Source: Gemmiger sp. An194
GTDB lineage: Bacteria > Bacillota > Clostridia > Oscillospirales > Ruminococcaceae
Length of the DNA: 64,000 bases
Direction: 5' to 3'
Assembly: GCF_002160145.1 (NCBI RefSeq)
Contig: NZ_NFKA01000002.1
Coordinates: forward strand, 124,001-188,000
The notes below the pieces were generated by a model that saw nothing but the letters and a program-made list of their open reading frames with translations, made no database searches and was not told where the DNA came from. Shown here in pieces: positions 34,537 to 45,337 of this stretch. The stretch's first letter is position 1, and every line of letters starts with the position of its first letter. The position numbers and the translations under genes were made by a program.

Positions 34537-34752
34537 ATGACTACCGCTTTTGCTGCCGCTATCGCCGTTCTGGTTGGCCTGGGTGCCGGTATCGGCATTG
34601 GTTTTGCCACCGCCAAGTCCAACGAAGCCATCGCCCGTCAGCCTGAGGCTGCCAGCAAGATCAGCAGCAACCTGCTGCTGGGCTGCGCTCTGGCCGAGGC
34701 CACCGCGATCTACGGCTTCCTGATCGCCATCCTGCTGATCTTCATGCAGTAA
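34537..34752 (+). CDS. atpE: ATP synthase Fo subunit c
   Basis: A 71-residue hairpin of two helices with the RQPEA loop and the ion-carrying Glu in LAEATAIYGF. The residues that mark a sodium site are missing: the helix 1 Gln is Ile (GIGIGF) and the Ser after the Glu is Ala. This favours protons as coupling ion. AGGAGG precedes the ATG. Confidence 0.96.
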   Translation: MTTAFAAAIAVLVGLGAGIGIGFATAKSNEAIARQPEAASKISSNLLLGCALAEATAIYGFLIAILLIFMQ

Positions 34753-34770
34753 TCGAGGGGGCGATGAGCC

Positions 34771-35262
34771 GTGTCGATTTTAAATCTTAATGCAGAGATC
34801 GTTTATGTGTTCATCAACCTGGCGATCCTGCTGGTCTTGATGAAGATCTTTTTGTTCGGACCGGTCACCAAAATGCTGGACGAGCGGTCCAAGGAAATTG
34901 CCGACACCATCGACGGCGCCAACGCCAAAATGGAGCAGGCCGAGCAGAGCCGCCAGGAGTATGAGGCTCAGCTGCTGAACGCCAAGAAAGAGGCCCAGGA
35001 CATTGTGGACGCGGCCAAAAAGCGCGGTCAGCAGGAGTACGAGGCTCAGCTGGCCAAGGCCCGGGACGACATCGCCCGCATGCAGGCCGATGCTCAGAAG
35101 CAGGCCCAGGCCGACCGTGACGCCCTGCTGGAGGGCGCCCGCCAGGAGATCGCCATGCTGGCGCTGCTGGCTGCCTCCAAGGTGTCGCAGCAGAAGATGA
35201 ACAGCCAGGCCGACCGGGATATGGTCAACGCCTTCCTGGCTGAAGTGGAGGAAACCGCATGA
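34771..35262 (+). CDS. atpF: ATP synthase Fo subunit b
   Basis: A 163-residue peripheral stalk subunit: one N-terminal helix (VYVFINLAILLVLMKIF) then a long charged, Ala/Gln-rich coiled coil (about 45-125). It starts with GTG after GAGGGGG. It overlaps atpH by 4 bases (ATGA). Confidence 0.93.
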   Translation: MSILNLNAEIVYVFINLAILLVLMKIFLFGPVTKMLDERSKEIADTIDGANAKMEQAEQSRQEYEAQLLNAKKEAQDIVDAAKKRGQQEYEAQLAKARDDIARMQADAQKQAQADRDALLEGARQEIAMLALLAASKVSQQKMNSQADRDMVNAFLAEVEETA

Positions 35263-35774
35263 GCCTGACTGCCGCCCGTTATGCGAGCGCTTTGTATCAG
35301 GCCGGCTGCACCGAGGACGAGCTGCGCGACACCGCGCAGCTCATTCTGGAAAATAAGCCCCTGCTGGAAGCGCTGGTCAGCCCGGCGGTCCGCTTGGAGG
35401 AAAAGCAGGCGGTACTGCGCCGCCTGCCCTTCGCAAGCTGCCCGGACCGGCTGATGCATTTTTATGAACTGCTGGCAAAAAAGGGCCGCTTTGCCCTGCT
35501 TGCCGATATCGTATATGAATATCATCTGCTCACGCTGGCCGCTGCCAACCAGACGGTTTGCGTGATGCGCTGCGCCCAGATGCCGGACGAGGCCATGGTG
35601 GTGGACATCGCCAAGGCCATGTGCCGCCGCCACGGCCGCGACGGCGTGGAGATGCAGGTGATCGTTGATCCGTCCCTGATGGGCGGCTTCGTCCTGGAGA
35701 TCGACGGGACGACCTATAACAAGAGTGTGAGCGGGCAGCTGCATCGTTTGGCGCGCCGCCTGCAAGAGAGGTGA
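35259..35774 (+). CDS. atpH: ATP synthase F1 subunit delta
   Basis: A 171-residue OSCP/delta subunit that joins the peripheral stalk to F1. It opens with [13 protein letters not shown] and ends with the family's C-terminal segment ([20 protein letters not shown]). Translation is coupled to atpF and continues to atpA after 7 bases. Confidence 0.92.
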   Translation: MSLTAARYASALYQAGCTEDELRDTAQLILENKPLLEALVSPAVRLEEKQAVLRRLPFASCPDRLMHFYELLAKKGRFALLADIVYEYHLLTLAAANQTVCVMRCAQMPDEAMVVDIAKAMCRRHGRDGVEMQVIVDPSLMGGFVLEIDGTTYNKSVSGQLHRLARRLQER

Positions 35775-35781
35775 AGCCACA

Positions 35782-37286
<1,505 letters not shown>

Positions 37287-37299
<13 letters not shown>

Positions 37300-38249
37300 A
37301 AGAGATCCGTACCCGCATCAAGAGCGTGGATCAGACCCTGAAGATCACCAATGCCATGTATCTGATCTCCTCCTCCAAGATGCGCAAGGCCCGCCAGCAG
37401 CTGAATGGCGTGGAGCCTTACTTCCAGAAGATTCAGGATACCATTGCGGATATTCTGTATCACTCCGAGGAATTCCGGCATCCCTTCATGGACACCCGCC
37501 CCGGGAAAAAGAAGCGCACGGTGGGCTACATTGTGATCACCGGTGACAAGGGCCTGGCGGGCGCTTACAACCACAACGTGCTCAAGCTGGCCGAGGAAAA
37601 GCTGGCCGCCACCGAGAACCCGGTCCTGTTTGTGATCGGTCAGGTGGGCCGGGCCTACTTTTCCGGCAAGAACGTGAACGTGGACGGCGAGTTCCTTTAC
37701 ACCGCTCAGGACCCCACCGTGACCAGAGCGCGGGACATCAGCGACACCATGGTGGACCTGTTCCTGCGCGGCCAGCTGGACGAGGTGCATGTGATCTACA
37801 CCGAGATGGTGAACCCCGTGCTGATGCGCCCCGCCACCTACCAGCTGCTTCCCCTCACCCGGGAGCAGTTCGCCCACAAGGAAGCCCAGTACACCGCCGG
37901 CCAGTACAACCGGCAGGTGGTGTACGTTCCCTCCGAGCACAAGGTCATGGATAAGATCGTGCCCGGTTACCTGAAGGGCGTGCTCTTCGGCTGCCTGGTG
38001 GAATCCTTCTGCAGCGAGCAGAATGCCCGCATGACCGCCATGGATTCCTCCACCAAAAATGCCCGCGAGATGATCCGCACCCTTTCGCTGGAATACAACC
38101 GGGCCCGGCAGACCGCCATTACCCAGGAGATCACCGAGATCGTGGGCGGCGCCCAGCAAAAGGGCGGCAAGGTCCGCCCCGAGCGCCGCATGCAGCCCGC
38201 GCTTACCCTGCTGGTGAGCGCCGACGGCAGCGTGCTGAAACGCTCCTGA
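37287..38249 (+). CDS. atpG: ATP synthase F1 subunit gamma
   Basis: The rotor shaft of F1, 320 residues, about 30 longer than the usual 285-290. The N-terminal helix ([21 protein letters not shown]) and the C-terminal helix ([21 protein letters not shown], written in part) are typical. The extra length is in the middle domain and in a 25-residue tail ([19 protein letters not shown]). The tail is unusual and could touch subunit epsilon or the inhibitor site; this is inference. Confidence 0.95.
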
Positions 38250-38277
38250 TCCTTTTCTTCTATTGTTCGATATTTGA

Positions 38278-39689
<1,412 letters not shown>

Positions 39690-39690
<1 letters not shown>

Positions 39691-40091
39691 TGGCTGACCT
39701 GTTTCTGGAGATCATCACCCCCGAGCGCCAGTTCTACATCGGCCCCGCCCAGGAACTGGTCATCCCCGCCATCGACGGCCTGTACGGTGTGCAGCCGGGC
39801 CATGAGCCCGCTGTGACCGCCATGGAGCCGGGCGAACTGCGGTATAAGGTGGACGGTGAGTGGCACGTTGCCGCCATCGGCCAGGGCTTTGTGGAGATCA
39901 TGCCCGAGCGTGCCATCGTGCTGGTGAGCACCGCCGAAAAGCCCGAGGAGATCGACGCCAAGCGCGCCGAGGAAGCCAAGGAGCGCGCCGAGGAGCGCCT
40001 GCGCCAGAAGAAGAGCGTGGAGGAGTATTACCGCTCCAAGGCTGCTCTGGCCCGCGCCATGGCCCGCCTGAAGGTGTCCGGCCGACGCTGA
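39690..40091 (+). CDS. atpC: ATP synthase F1 subunit epsilon
   Basis: A 133-residue subunit with an N-terminal beta-sandwich (FLEIITPERQFYIGPAQELV) and C-terminal helical hairpin (about 88-130) that can regulate ATP hydrolysis. Last gene of the operon, before a terminator. Confidence 0.95.
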
Positions 40092-40140
40092 TCTCTTTTC
40101 CCCTTATTTTCTTAGCTGTTTCCTTCTTCATTCTGTTTTG

Positions 40141-40185
40141 CCCCGCAGGGCGGCCCGGATGGGATTCCCTGCGGGGTCTTTTTTT
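40141..40185 (+). terminator. Intrinsic terminator of atp operon
   Basis: CCCCGCAGGG pairs with CCCTGCGGGG around a 16-base loop, followed by TCTTTTTTT. Confidence 0.9.
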
Positions 40186-40189
40186 GCGC

Positions 40190-40219
40190 TTGCCAAGGCT
40201 GTGCGGCCCATTCTATAAT
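40190..40219 (+). promoter_or_regulatory. Promoter of sigma/anti-sigma pair
   Basis: TTGCCA, 18-base spacer, TATAAT. The AT-rich leader to 40319 holds an AATGCA/TGCATT inverted pair; an autoregulated ECF promoter could lie here, but I cannot define one. Confidence 0.55.
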
Positions 40220-40319
40220 AAGAACAGAAATGGTTTTTCCCATTTTTTAAAAATTTTTTGAAAGCAATGCAATAAACGTTTTGTTCCGTGCATTACTAGA
40301 ACGACAGGAGACAACGGAT

Positions 40320-40901
40320 ATGATGCTTGTGCTTGGCGCAATGGCCCAGGAGGCCCGTGCCGCGAACCCCAGCGAAGAGCTGGAGGCGCTGCTCAGCGGC
40401 ATTGCCGCGGGCAGCCGGGAGGATCTGGCCGAACTTTACCGCCGTACCCGGGCGGCGGTGTACGGCCTGGCTCTCTCTTACCTGAAAAACGGCGCGGAGG
40501 CCGAGGATGTGGCCCAGGATACCTTCGTGAAGGTGTGGGCCGCTGCTCCCTCCTACCGGCCCCAGGGCAAGCCCATGGCCTGGCTGCTCACCATCGCCCG
40601 GAATCTGGCACTGGGGCGGCTGCGCACCGCGGCCCGCATCCAGGATCTTTCCGAGGCCCAGTGGTCCGCCTTTTCCATCGAGAGCGACACCCTCACCGCC
40701 GACGACCGCACCGTGCTGGGCGCGGCGCTGGGGCGCCTTTCCGATGAAGAGCGGCACATCGTGGTGCTGCACGCGGTCTGCGGGCTCAAGCACCGGGAGA
40801 TCGCCCAGTTTCTGGATCTGGCGCTGCCCACCGTGCTTTCCAAGTATCACCGGTCCCTGAAAAAGCTGAAAACCATTCTGGAAGGAGATGACGCGCAATG
40901 A
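40320..40901 (+). CDS. ECF-type RNA polymerase sigma factor
   Basis: A 193-residue sigma factor with region 2 (about 33-95: LAELYRRTRAAVYGLALSYL, AEDVAQDTFVKVW) and region 4 (about 135-190: LSDEERHIVVLHAVCGLKHREIA, in part). AGGAG lies 9 bases before the ATG. Its stop overlaps the next gene, a membrane anti-sigma candidate, by 4 bases. The pair forms a trans-membrane signal switch; target promoters are unknown. Confidence 0.92.
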   Translation: MMLVLGAMAQEARAANPSEELEALLSGIAAGSREDLAELYRRTRAAVYGLALSYLKNGAEAEDVAQDTFVKVWAAAPSYRPQGKPMAWLLTIARNLALGRLRTAARIQDLSEAQWSAFSIESDTLTADDRTVLGAALGRLSDEERHIVVLHAVCGLKHREIAQFLDLALPTVLSKYHRSLKKLKTILEGDDAQ

Positions 40902-42835
40902 CCGACCGCAATGTGGAACAGGCGCTGCGCACCGCTTTGGAACACGCGGCACCGAACGACGTGGAAAGCGTTCTCCTTCGCTGTGATGACCGGAAAGGAA
41001 ACGTGATCCCCATGACGAATCAGAATCCTGAAAAGAAAAACCGCAAGCCCCTGCGTCTGGCCGCTCTGGCCGCTGCCGCCTGCCTGGTGCTGGCCATTGG
41101 CGGAGGTTCCATCTATTACAATCAGTCTCAGACCGCCGCGTCCATCGTCTCGCTGGATGTGAACCCCAGCATCGAGCTGGTACTCAACCGCCGCGAGCGG
41201 GTGCTGCGGGCCACCCCCCTCAACGAGGATGCCGCCGCTGTGCTGGACGGCATGGACCTGACCGGCTCCACCCTGGATGTGGCGGTGAACGCGCTGATGG
41301 GCTCGCTGCTGAAAAACGGCTATGTGGACGAGCTGGCCAATTCCATCCTCATCACCGTGGAGGACGACAACGCCGCCCGCGCTTCTCAGCTGGAAAGCCA
41401 GCTCACCGAGACGGTGAACGCGGTGATGACCTCCAGCTCCATCAACGGAGCCATCCTGAGCCAGGTGGTGAGCCAGGATCAGGACCTGCAGGCCAAGGCC
41501 GACGAATACGGCATCTCGCTGGGCAAGGCCCAGCTGATCCAGCAGCTGGTGGACCAGAACCCCACCCTCACCTTTGAGAGTCTGGCCGGCCGGACCGTGA
41601 ACGATCTGAACCTGCTGCTCTCCAGCCAGGGAACCACCCTCACCGCCGTGACCTCCACCGGCCGCGCCAGCGACGGCGGCTACATCGGCACCGAGGTGGC
41701 CAAGAACGCCGCTCTGGCCCACGCGGGCCTGACCGCCGACCAGGTGACCGTGTCCAAGGTGGAATTTGATGTGGAGGACGGCCGGATGGTCTATGAGGTG
41801 GAATTCTGGGCCGGGAACGTGGAATATGAGTACGATGTGGATGCCACCACCGGCGAGATCGTGAAGAACCGCACCGAGCGCTACACCGCCGCCGCGGGCC
41901 AGAGCGCTTCCATTGATGAAGCTGCCGCCAAGGCCGCCGCTCTGAACGCCTTCGCTCTGAGCGAAGACCAGGCGGAGGGCATTCTGGTGATCCCCAGCTA
42001 CGACGACGGACGCTTTGTGTACAAGGTGAAATTCTGGACCGGCAGCACCGAATACTTCTGCGCGGTGGACGGCGCGGGCCAGATTTTGAAGAGCGAGAAG
42101 GAGGAGCATTCCTCCTCCGGCTCAGCTGCTTCCAGCAGCACTGACGTGGGTCTGGAGGCCGCCAAAACCGCCGCCTTGAAGCATGCGGATCTCTCCGCCG
42201 ATCAGGTGACCGGTCTGACCGCCAAGCTGGACTGGGACGACGGCCAGCGGGTGTATGAGGTGGAGTTCTGGCAGGGCAGCACCGAATACGACTATGAGAT
42301 CAATGCGGACGGCACCGTGCGCCAGTATGAGTCCGAGGCACATGCCGCCCCCACTGCCATCACCGCCAAGCCCGGCACCAGTACCAGCATCGGCAGCAGC
42401 ACCACCGGCACCGACATCGGTGAGTCCGGCGCCAAGGCCGCCGCGCTCGGCGCCGCTGGCCTGACCGAGGATAAGGTCCAGAACCTGTACATCGAGCGGG
42501 ACTGGGACGACGGCCGCGTGGAATACGAGGTAAAATTCCTTGCCGGTACCACCCAGTATGAGTACGAGATCGACGGCTCCACCGGCAGTATTCTGAAGGG
42601 CGAAAACAAGGCGCTTACCTCCGGCGGCTCCTTCATCAGCGCCGATGACGCGCTGGCCAAGGCCCTGAGCCACGCCGGGCTGGACCGGTCCGCCATTCGG
42701 GAGCTGGAAATGGACAGCGATCTGGACGACAGCACCCCCCATTATTCTATCGAATTCAAATCCGGAAATCTGGAATATGACTACGAGATCAGCGCCACCG
42801 ACGGCGCGATCCTGAAGGTTGAAACAGACAACTGA
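40898..42835 (+). CDS. RsgI-like anti-sigma factor with five extracellular PepSY repeats
   Basis: A 645-residue single-pass membrane protein. Residues 1-50 are cytoplasmic and probably hold the sigma factor; the TM helix is at about 53-71; residues 80-110 (ASIVSLDVNPSIELVLNRRE) match the extracellular RsgI middle domain. Then come five PepSY repeats at about 261-326, 338-402, 416-480, 506-570 and 579-644, each ending in an E-Y-x-Y-E/D-I/V strand. RsgI-type proteins sense cell-wall or polysaccharide signals. PepSY repeats may bind ligands or inhibit proteases. The ligand is unknown. Confidence 0.88.
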   Translation: MTDRNVEQALRTALEHAAPNDVESVLLRCDDRKGNVIPMTNQNPEKKNRKPLRLAALAAAACLVLAIGGGSIYYNQSQTAASIVSLDVNPSIELVLNRRERVLRATPLNEDAAAVLDGMDLTGSTLDVAVNALMGSLLKNGYVDELANSILITVEDDNAARASQLESQLTETVNAVMTSSSINGAILSQVVSQDQDLQAKADEYGISLGKAQLIQQLVDQNPTLTFESLAGRTVNDLNLLLSSQGTTLTAVTSTGRASDGGYIGTEVAKNAALAHAGLTADQVTVSKVEFDVEDGRMVYEVEFWAGNVEYEYDVDATTGEIVKNRTERYTAAAGQSASIDEAAAKAAALNAFALSEDQAEGILVIPSYDDGRFVYKVKFWTGSTEYFCAVDGAGQILKSEKEEHSSSGSAASSSTDVGLEAAKTAALKHADLSADQVTGLTAKLDWDDGQRVYEVEFWQGSTEYDYEINADGTVRQYESEAHAAPTAITAKPGTSTSIGSSTTGTDIGESGAKAAALGAAGLTEDKVQNLYIERDWDDGRVEYEVKFLAGTTQYEYEIDGSTGSILKGENKALTSGGSFISADDALAKALSHAGLDRSAIRELEMDSDLDDSTPHYSIEFKSGNLEYDYEISATDGAILKVETDN

Positions 42836-42843
42836 CCTTCCTC

Positions 42844-42880
42844 AAAACGGCTGCGAAGAGTTCCGCAGCCGTTTTGTTTT
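42844..42880 (+). terminator. Terminator of sigma/anti-sigma operon
   Basis: AAAACGGCTGCG pairs with CGCAGCCGTTTT, then GTTTTGG. Confidence 0.88.
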
Positions 42881-42922
42881 GGTAAAAAATTCCCAAAATC
42901 TCTTCCCGCTGACTGCCTTGCG

Positions 42923-42931
42923 TGGTATAAT
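42923..42931 (+). promoter_or_regulatory. Extended -10 promoter of AIM24-like gene
   Basis: TGG followed by TATAAT; a weak TTCCCG lies 17 bases further upstream. Confidence 0.55.
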
Positions 42932-42985
42932 GACCACAAATACACGGCATTTTTTGCGCCGTTGCAACAGCAAGGAGGTTCTACC

Positions 42986-43741
42986 ATGGTCACATTCAAT
43001 AATCTGCTGAATAACCCCAACATTCTCACCGCAGCCCAACTGGGCGGCATGCGGGTGCTGGAATACGAGAAGGACCTGAGCGTCCGTCCGGACAACGCCA
43101 TCGCCAGCTACTACGCTTCCGAGATGAACGTGCGCCGCCGCCAGCTGCTGCTGGAGCTGAAGGGCGACAGCTACGTGGTGCAGGCCGGGGCCATGCAGTG
43201 GATGAGCGGCGCGGTGGAAGCCACCTCCGGCATCAAGGGCGTGGGCGATCTGCTGGGCAAGGCGCTGGCCTCCAAGGCCACCAAGGAGAGCGCGGTGAAG
43301 CCGGAATACAAGGGCACCGGCCACCTGATGCTGGAGCCCACCTACAAGCACATCATCCTGCTGGATGTGGGCCAGTGGGACGGCCTGGTGCTGGACGACG
43401 GCCTGTTTCTGGCCTGCTCCGGCTCGGTGCAGCAGAAGGTGGTGGCCCGCTCGAACCTGTCCAGCGCAGCGCTGGGCAACGAGGGCCTGTTCAACCTGTG
43501 CCTGCGGGGCGCGGGTGTGGCGGCGCTGGAAAGCCCGGTGCCCCGCGGCGAGCTGATCGAGTTCAAGCTGGACAACGACCAGCTGCGCATCGATGGCAAC
43601 ATGGCCATTGCCTGGTCCTCCACGTTGAACTTCACGGTGGAAAAATCCACCCGCAGCCTGATCGGCTCCGCGGTTTCCGGCGAAGGACTGGTGAATGTTT
43701 ACCGGGGCACCGGCACGGTGCTCATGGCCCCGGTGGTCTGA
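42986..43741 (+). CDS. AIM24 family protein
   Basis: The 251-residue protein matches the AIM24/DUF124 beta-helix family (the VVQAGAMQWMSGAVEA and LFLACSGSVQQKV segments; GLFNLCLRGAGVAALES). No signal peptide or TM is seen. Bacterial relatives are uncharacterised; the yeast namesake acts in mitochondrial membrane organisation. AAGGAGG precedes the ATG. A single-gene unit. Confidence 0.88.
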   Translation: MVTFNNLLNNPNILTAAQLGGMRVLEYEKDLSVRPDNAIASYYASEMNVRRRQLLLELKGDSYVVQAGAMQWMSGAVEATSGIKGVGDLLGKALASKATKESAVKPEYKGTGHLMLEPTYKHIILLDVGQWDGLVLDDGLFLACSGSVQQKVVARSNLSSAALGNEGLFNLCLRGAGVAALESPVPRGELIEFKLDNDQLRIDGNMAIAWSSTLNFTVEKSTRSLIGSAVSGEGLVNVYRGTGTVLMAPVV

Positions 43742-43774
43742 TTTCGGCCCAAATTCCGCAATACCGCAATACAT

Positions 43775-43807
43775 AGAAAAAAGGCTCCCCGGTTGGGGAG
43801 CCTTTTT
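43775..43807. terminator. Bidirectional terminator between AIM24-like and LCP genes
   Basis: AAAAGGCTCCCC and GGGGAGCCTTTTT pair around GGTT; the genes are convergent. Confidence 0.93.
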
Positions 43808-43832
43808 GTTTTGCTCAGATTTGCGGGGCGGT

Positions 43833-44978
43833 TCAGCCCTCAGAGGCAGAGGAAGCGGCTTCGGAGGAGGCGGTCAGCTCGGCCTCGCCCTCCTCGGCAT
43901 CGGTCATCACGTCGCCCATGGTGCGGCCCTCGTCGATGTTCATGCCGTAGAGGTAGGTCTGGCCGGTGATGAGGCCCAGCTTCTCGGCAGCCACCGGAGC
44001 CTCCGGGCTGCGGAAGTGCTCGTTCAGGATCTCAGCGCAGCTCTCCCGGTCCACATAATAGACCTGGGTATGGCCGTTGATGTTGGCCGCGCCGCCGGGT
44101 GCGCGCACGATGTAGATATTGGCCGGGTCCACCTTCAGCATGGTGGCATACAGACCCCAGATTTCGGTGATGTCCAGACTGGTGTCGATGTAATGGGCCA
44201 CCACCTTGCAGGTGCTGTAGTAATCGGCCAGGGTATAGTCGTTCAGCAGGCTCTTGAGCAGAGCGGCGTAGAAGTACTGCTGGGTCTCCAGCCGCTTGTA
44301 GTCGGCGGTGGAGTAGTTCCGGTTGCGCAGGATCAGCTCGGCGGTGTCGCCGCTGATCCGGTGGGTGCCCTGGGTGCAGACCGTATTCTCGATTCCGGTC
44401 ACCTTATCCACGGTGACGATGTCCCAGGGAACATACATCTCGATGCCGCCCATGTTGTTCAGCATGGTCTTGAAGGCCTGCATGTCGATGACCACATAAT
44501 CGTCCACCGGCAGCTTGAACAGCTCGTAGATCTTGTTGGCCAGGTTGTTGATCTTGTTTTCCTGGTCCGGGCCGTTGGCGTAGACCTCGTTGATCTTGCC
44601 GGTGCTGGTCTTGATGCCGTCGCCCACATCCTCGCCCGCATAGGTATCGCGGGGGATCTGGAAGGCGTTCACCTTGCCGCTGTCCCGGTCGATCTGCACA
44701 TACATGATCACATCGGTCATGCCCTTGCCCTCGGCGTAGTCACGGCCGTCATCGTCGGCATCGTAGTCGATGCCCACCATCAGCAGGTTGTAAAAGCGGT
44801 CGCCGCCGGCCTCAATGTCCGGGTCGGTCTGCTGGTTCAGGGTGCCCGCCTCGCCCTCGTCCAGGGCCGGGGCGATCTGGCTGTAGAGATAGGCCATGGC
44901 GCTGCATCCAGCCAGCAGTACCACTGCAACAACGATCACCAGGATCTTGATCCAATTTTTCTTTGCCGGGTTTTCCAC
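43833..44978 (-). CDS. LytR-CpsA-Psr (LCP) family cell-wall ligase
   Basis: The 381-residue protein has an N-terminal TM helix (ILVIVVAVVLLAGCSAMAYL) and an extracellular LCP domain (about 65-300): the Asp/Arg polyprenyl-phosphate site residues lie in GMTDVIMYVQID and FQIPRDTYAG, with NEVYANG and RNRNYSTADYKR later. LCP enzymes transfer teichoic acid or capsule glycans from lipid carriers to peptidoglycan. I chose the GTG at 44978 because AAAGGGGAA lies 5-8 bases upstream; the upstream ATG at 45005 lacks a ribosome binding site. The Ser/Glu-rich tail is low complexity. Confidence 0.9.
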   Translation of the reverse strand: MENPAKKNWIKILVIVVAVVLLAGCSAMAYLYSQIAPALDEGEAGTLNQQTDPDIEAGGDRFYNLLMVGIDYDADDDGRDYAEGKGMTDVIMYVQIDRDSGKVNAFQIPRDTYAGEDVGDGIKTSTGKINEVYANGPDQENKINNLANKIYELFKLPVDDYVVIDMQAFKTMLNNMGGIEMYVPWDIVTVDKVTGIENTVCTQGTHRISGDTAELILRNRNYSTADYKRLETQQYFYAALLKSLLNDYTLADYYSTCKVVAHYIDTSLDITEIWGLYATMLKVDPANIYIVRAPGGAANINGHTQVYYVDRESCAEILNEHFRSPEAPVAAEKLGLITGQTYLYGMNIDEGRTMGDVMTDAEEGEAELTASSEAASSASEG

Positions 44979-45337
44979 GCAGGTTCCCCTTTCTTTTTTG
45001 CTCATTTGGTTGATTGCACGGAACAGCCGCCGGAAAGACAGAAAGGCTTGACCGGCGGCTGACAAAACGGCCCGGAGCCATGGCCCCGGGGGCTACTTTC
45101 CAACAAGTATCAAAAAAGTAACAACGGTTATTATACCGTATTCCCGTCGAATTGGGGAGTATTTTCACAAATTTTTTCCTTTTCGCACAAATTCTCTTTT
45201 CCTATTTTGTGCAATCAGCCGCAGAAACCCCAAACTTTTCATAGCTTTTCCTACATAATTCCCCATTGATACAAAAAAACGGGGCGCTTTCCTCTTGGGA
45301 AAACGCCCCGCATGCGGATTTTAAAGCTTCCTGCCGA
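44979..45337 (-). promoter_or_regulatory. LCP upstream region with -10 element
   Basis: This 359-base gap has no gene. On the minus strand TATAAT (45135-45130) preceded by CGG could start LCP transcription; no strong -35 is seen. The distal part is the SpoIID-gene terminator. Confidence 0.45.
45273..45310 (-). terminator. Terminator of iscS-thiI-cinA-SpoIID chimera operon
   Basis: On the minus strand CGGGGCG-TTTTCC pairs with GGAAA-CGCCCCG, then TTTTTTT. Confidence 0.85.

Noticed and set aside
34537-34752. Sodium-dependent ATP synthase
   Set aside because: The Gln and Ser ligands of the sodium site are absent in subunit c.
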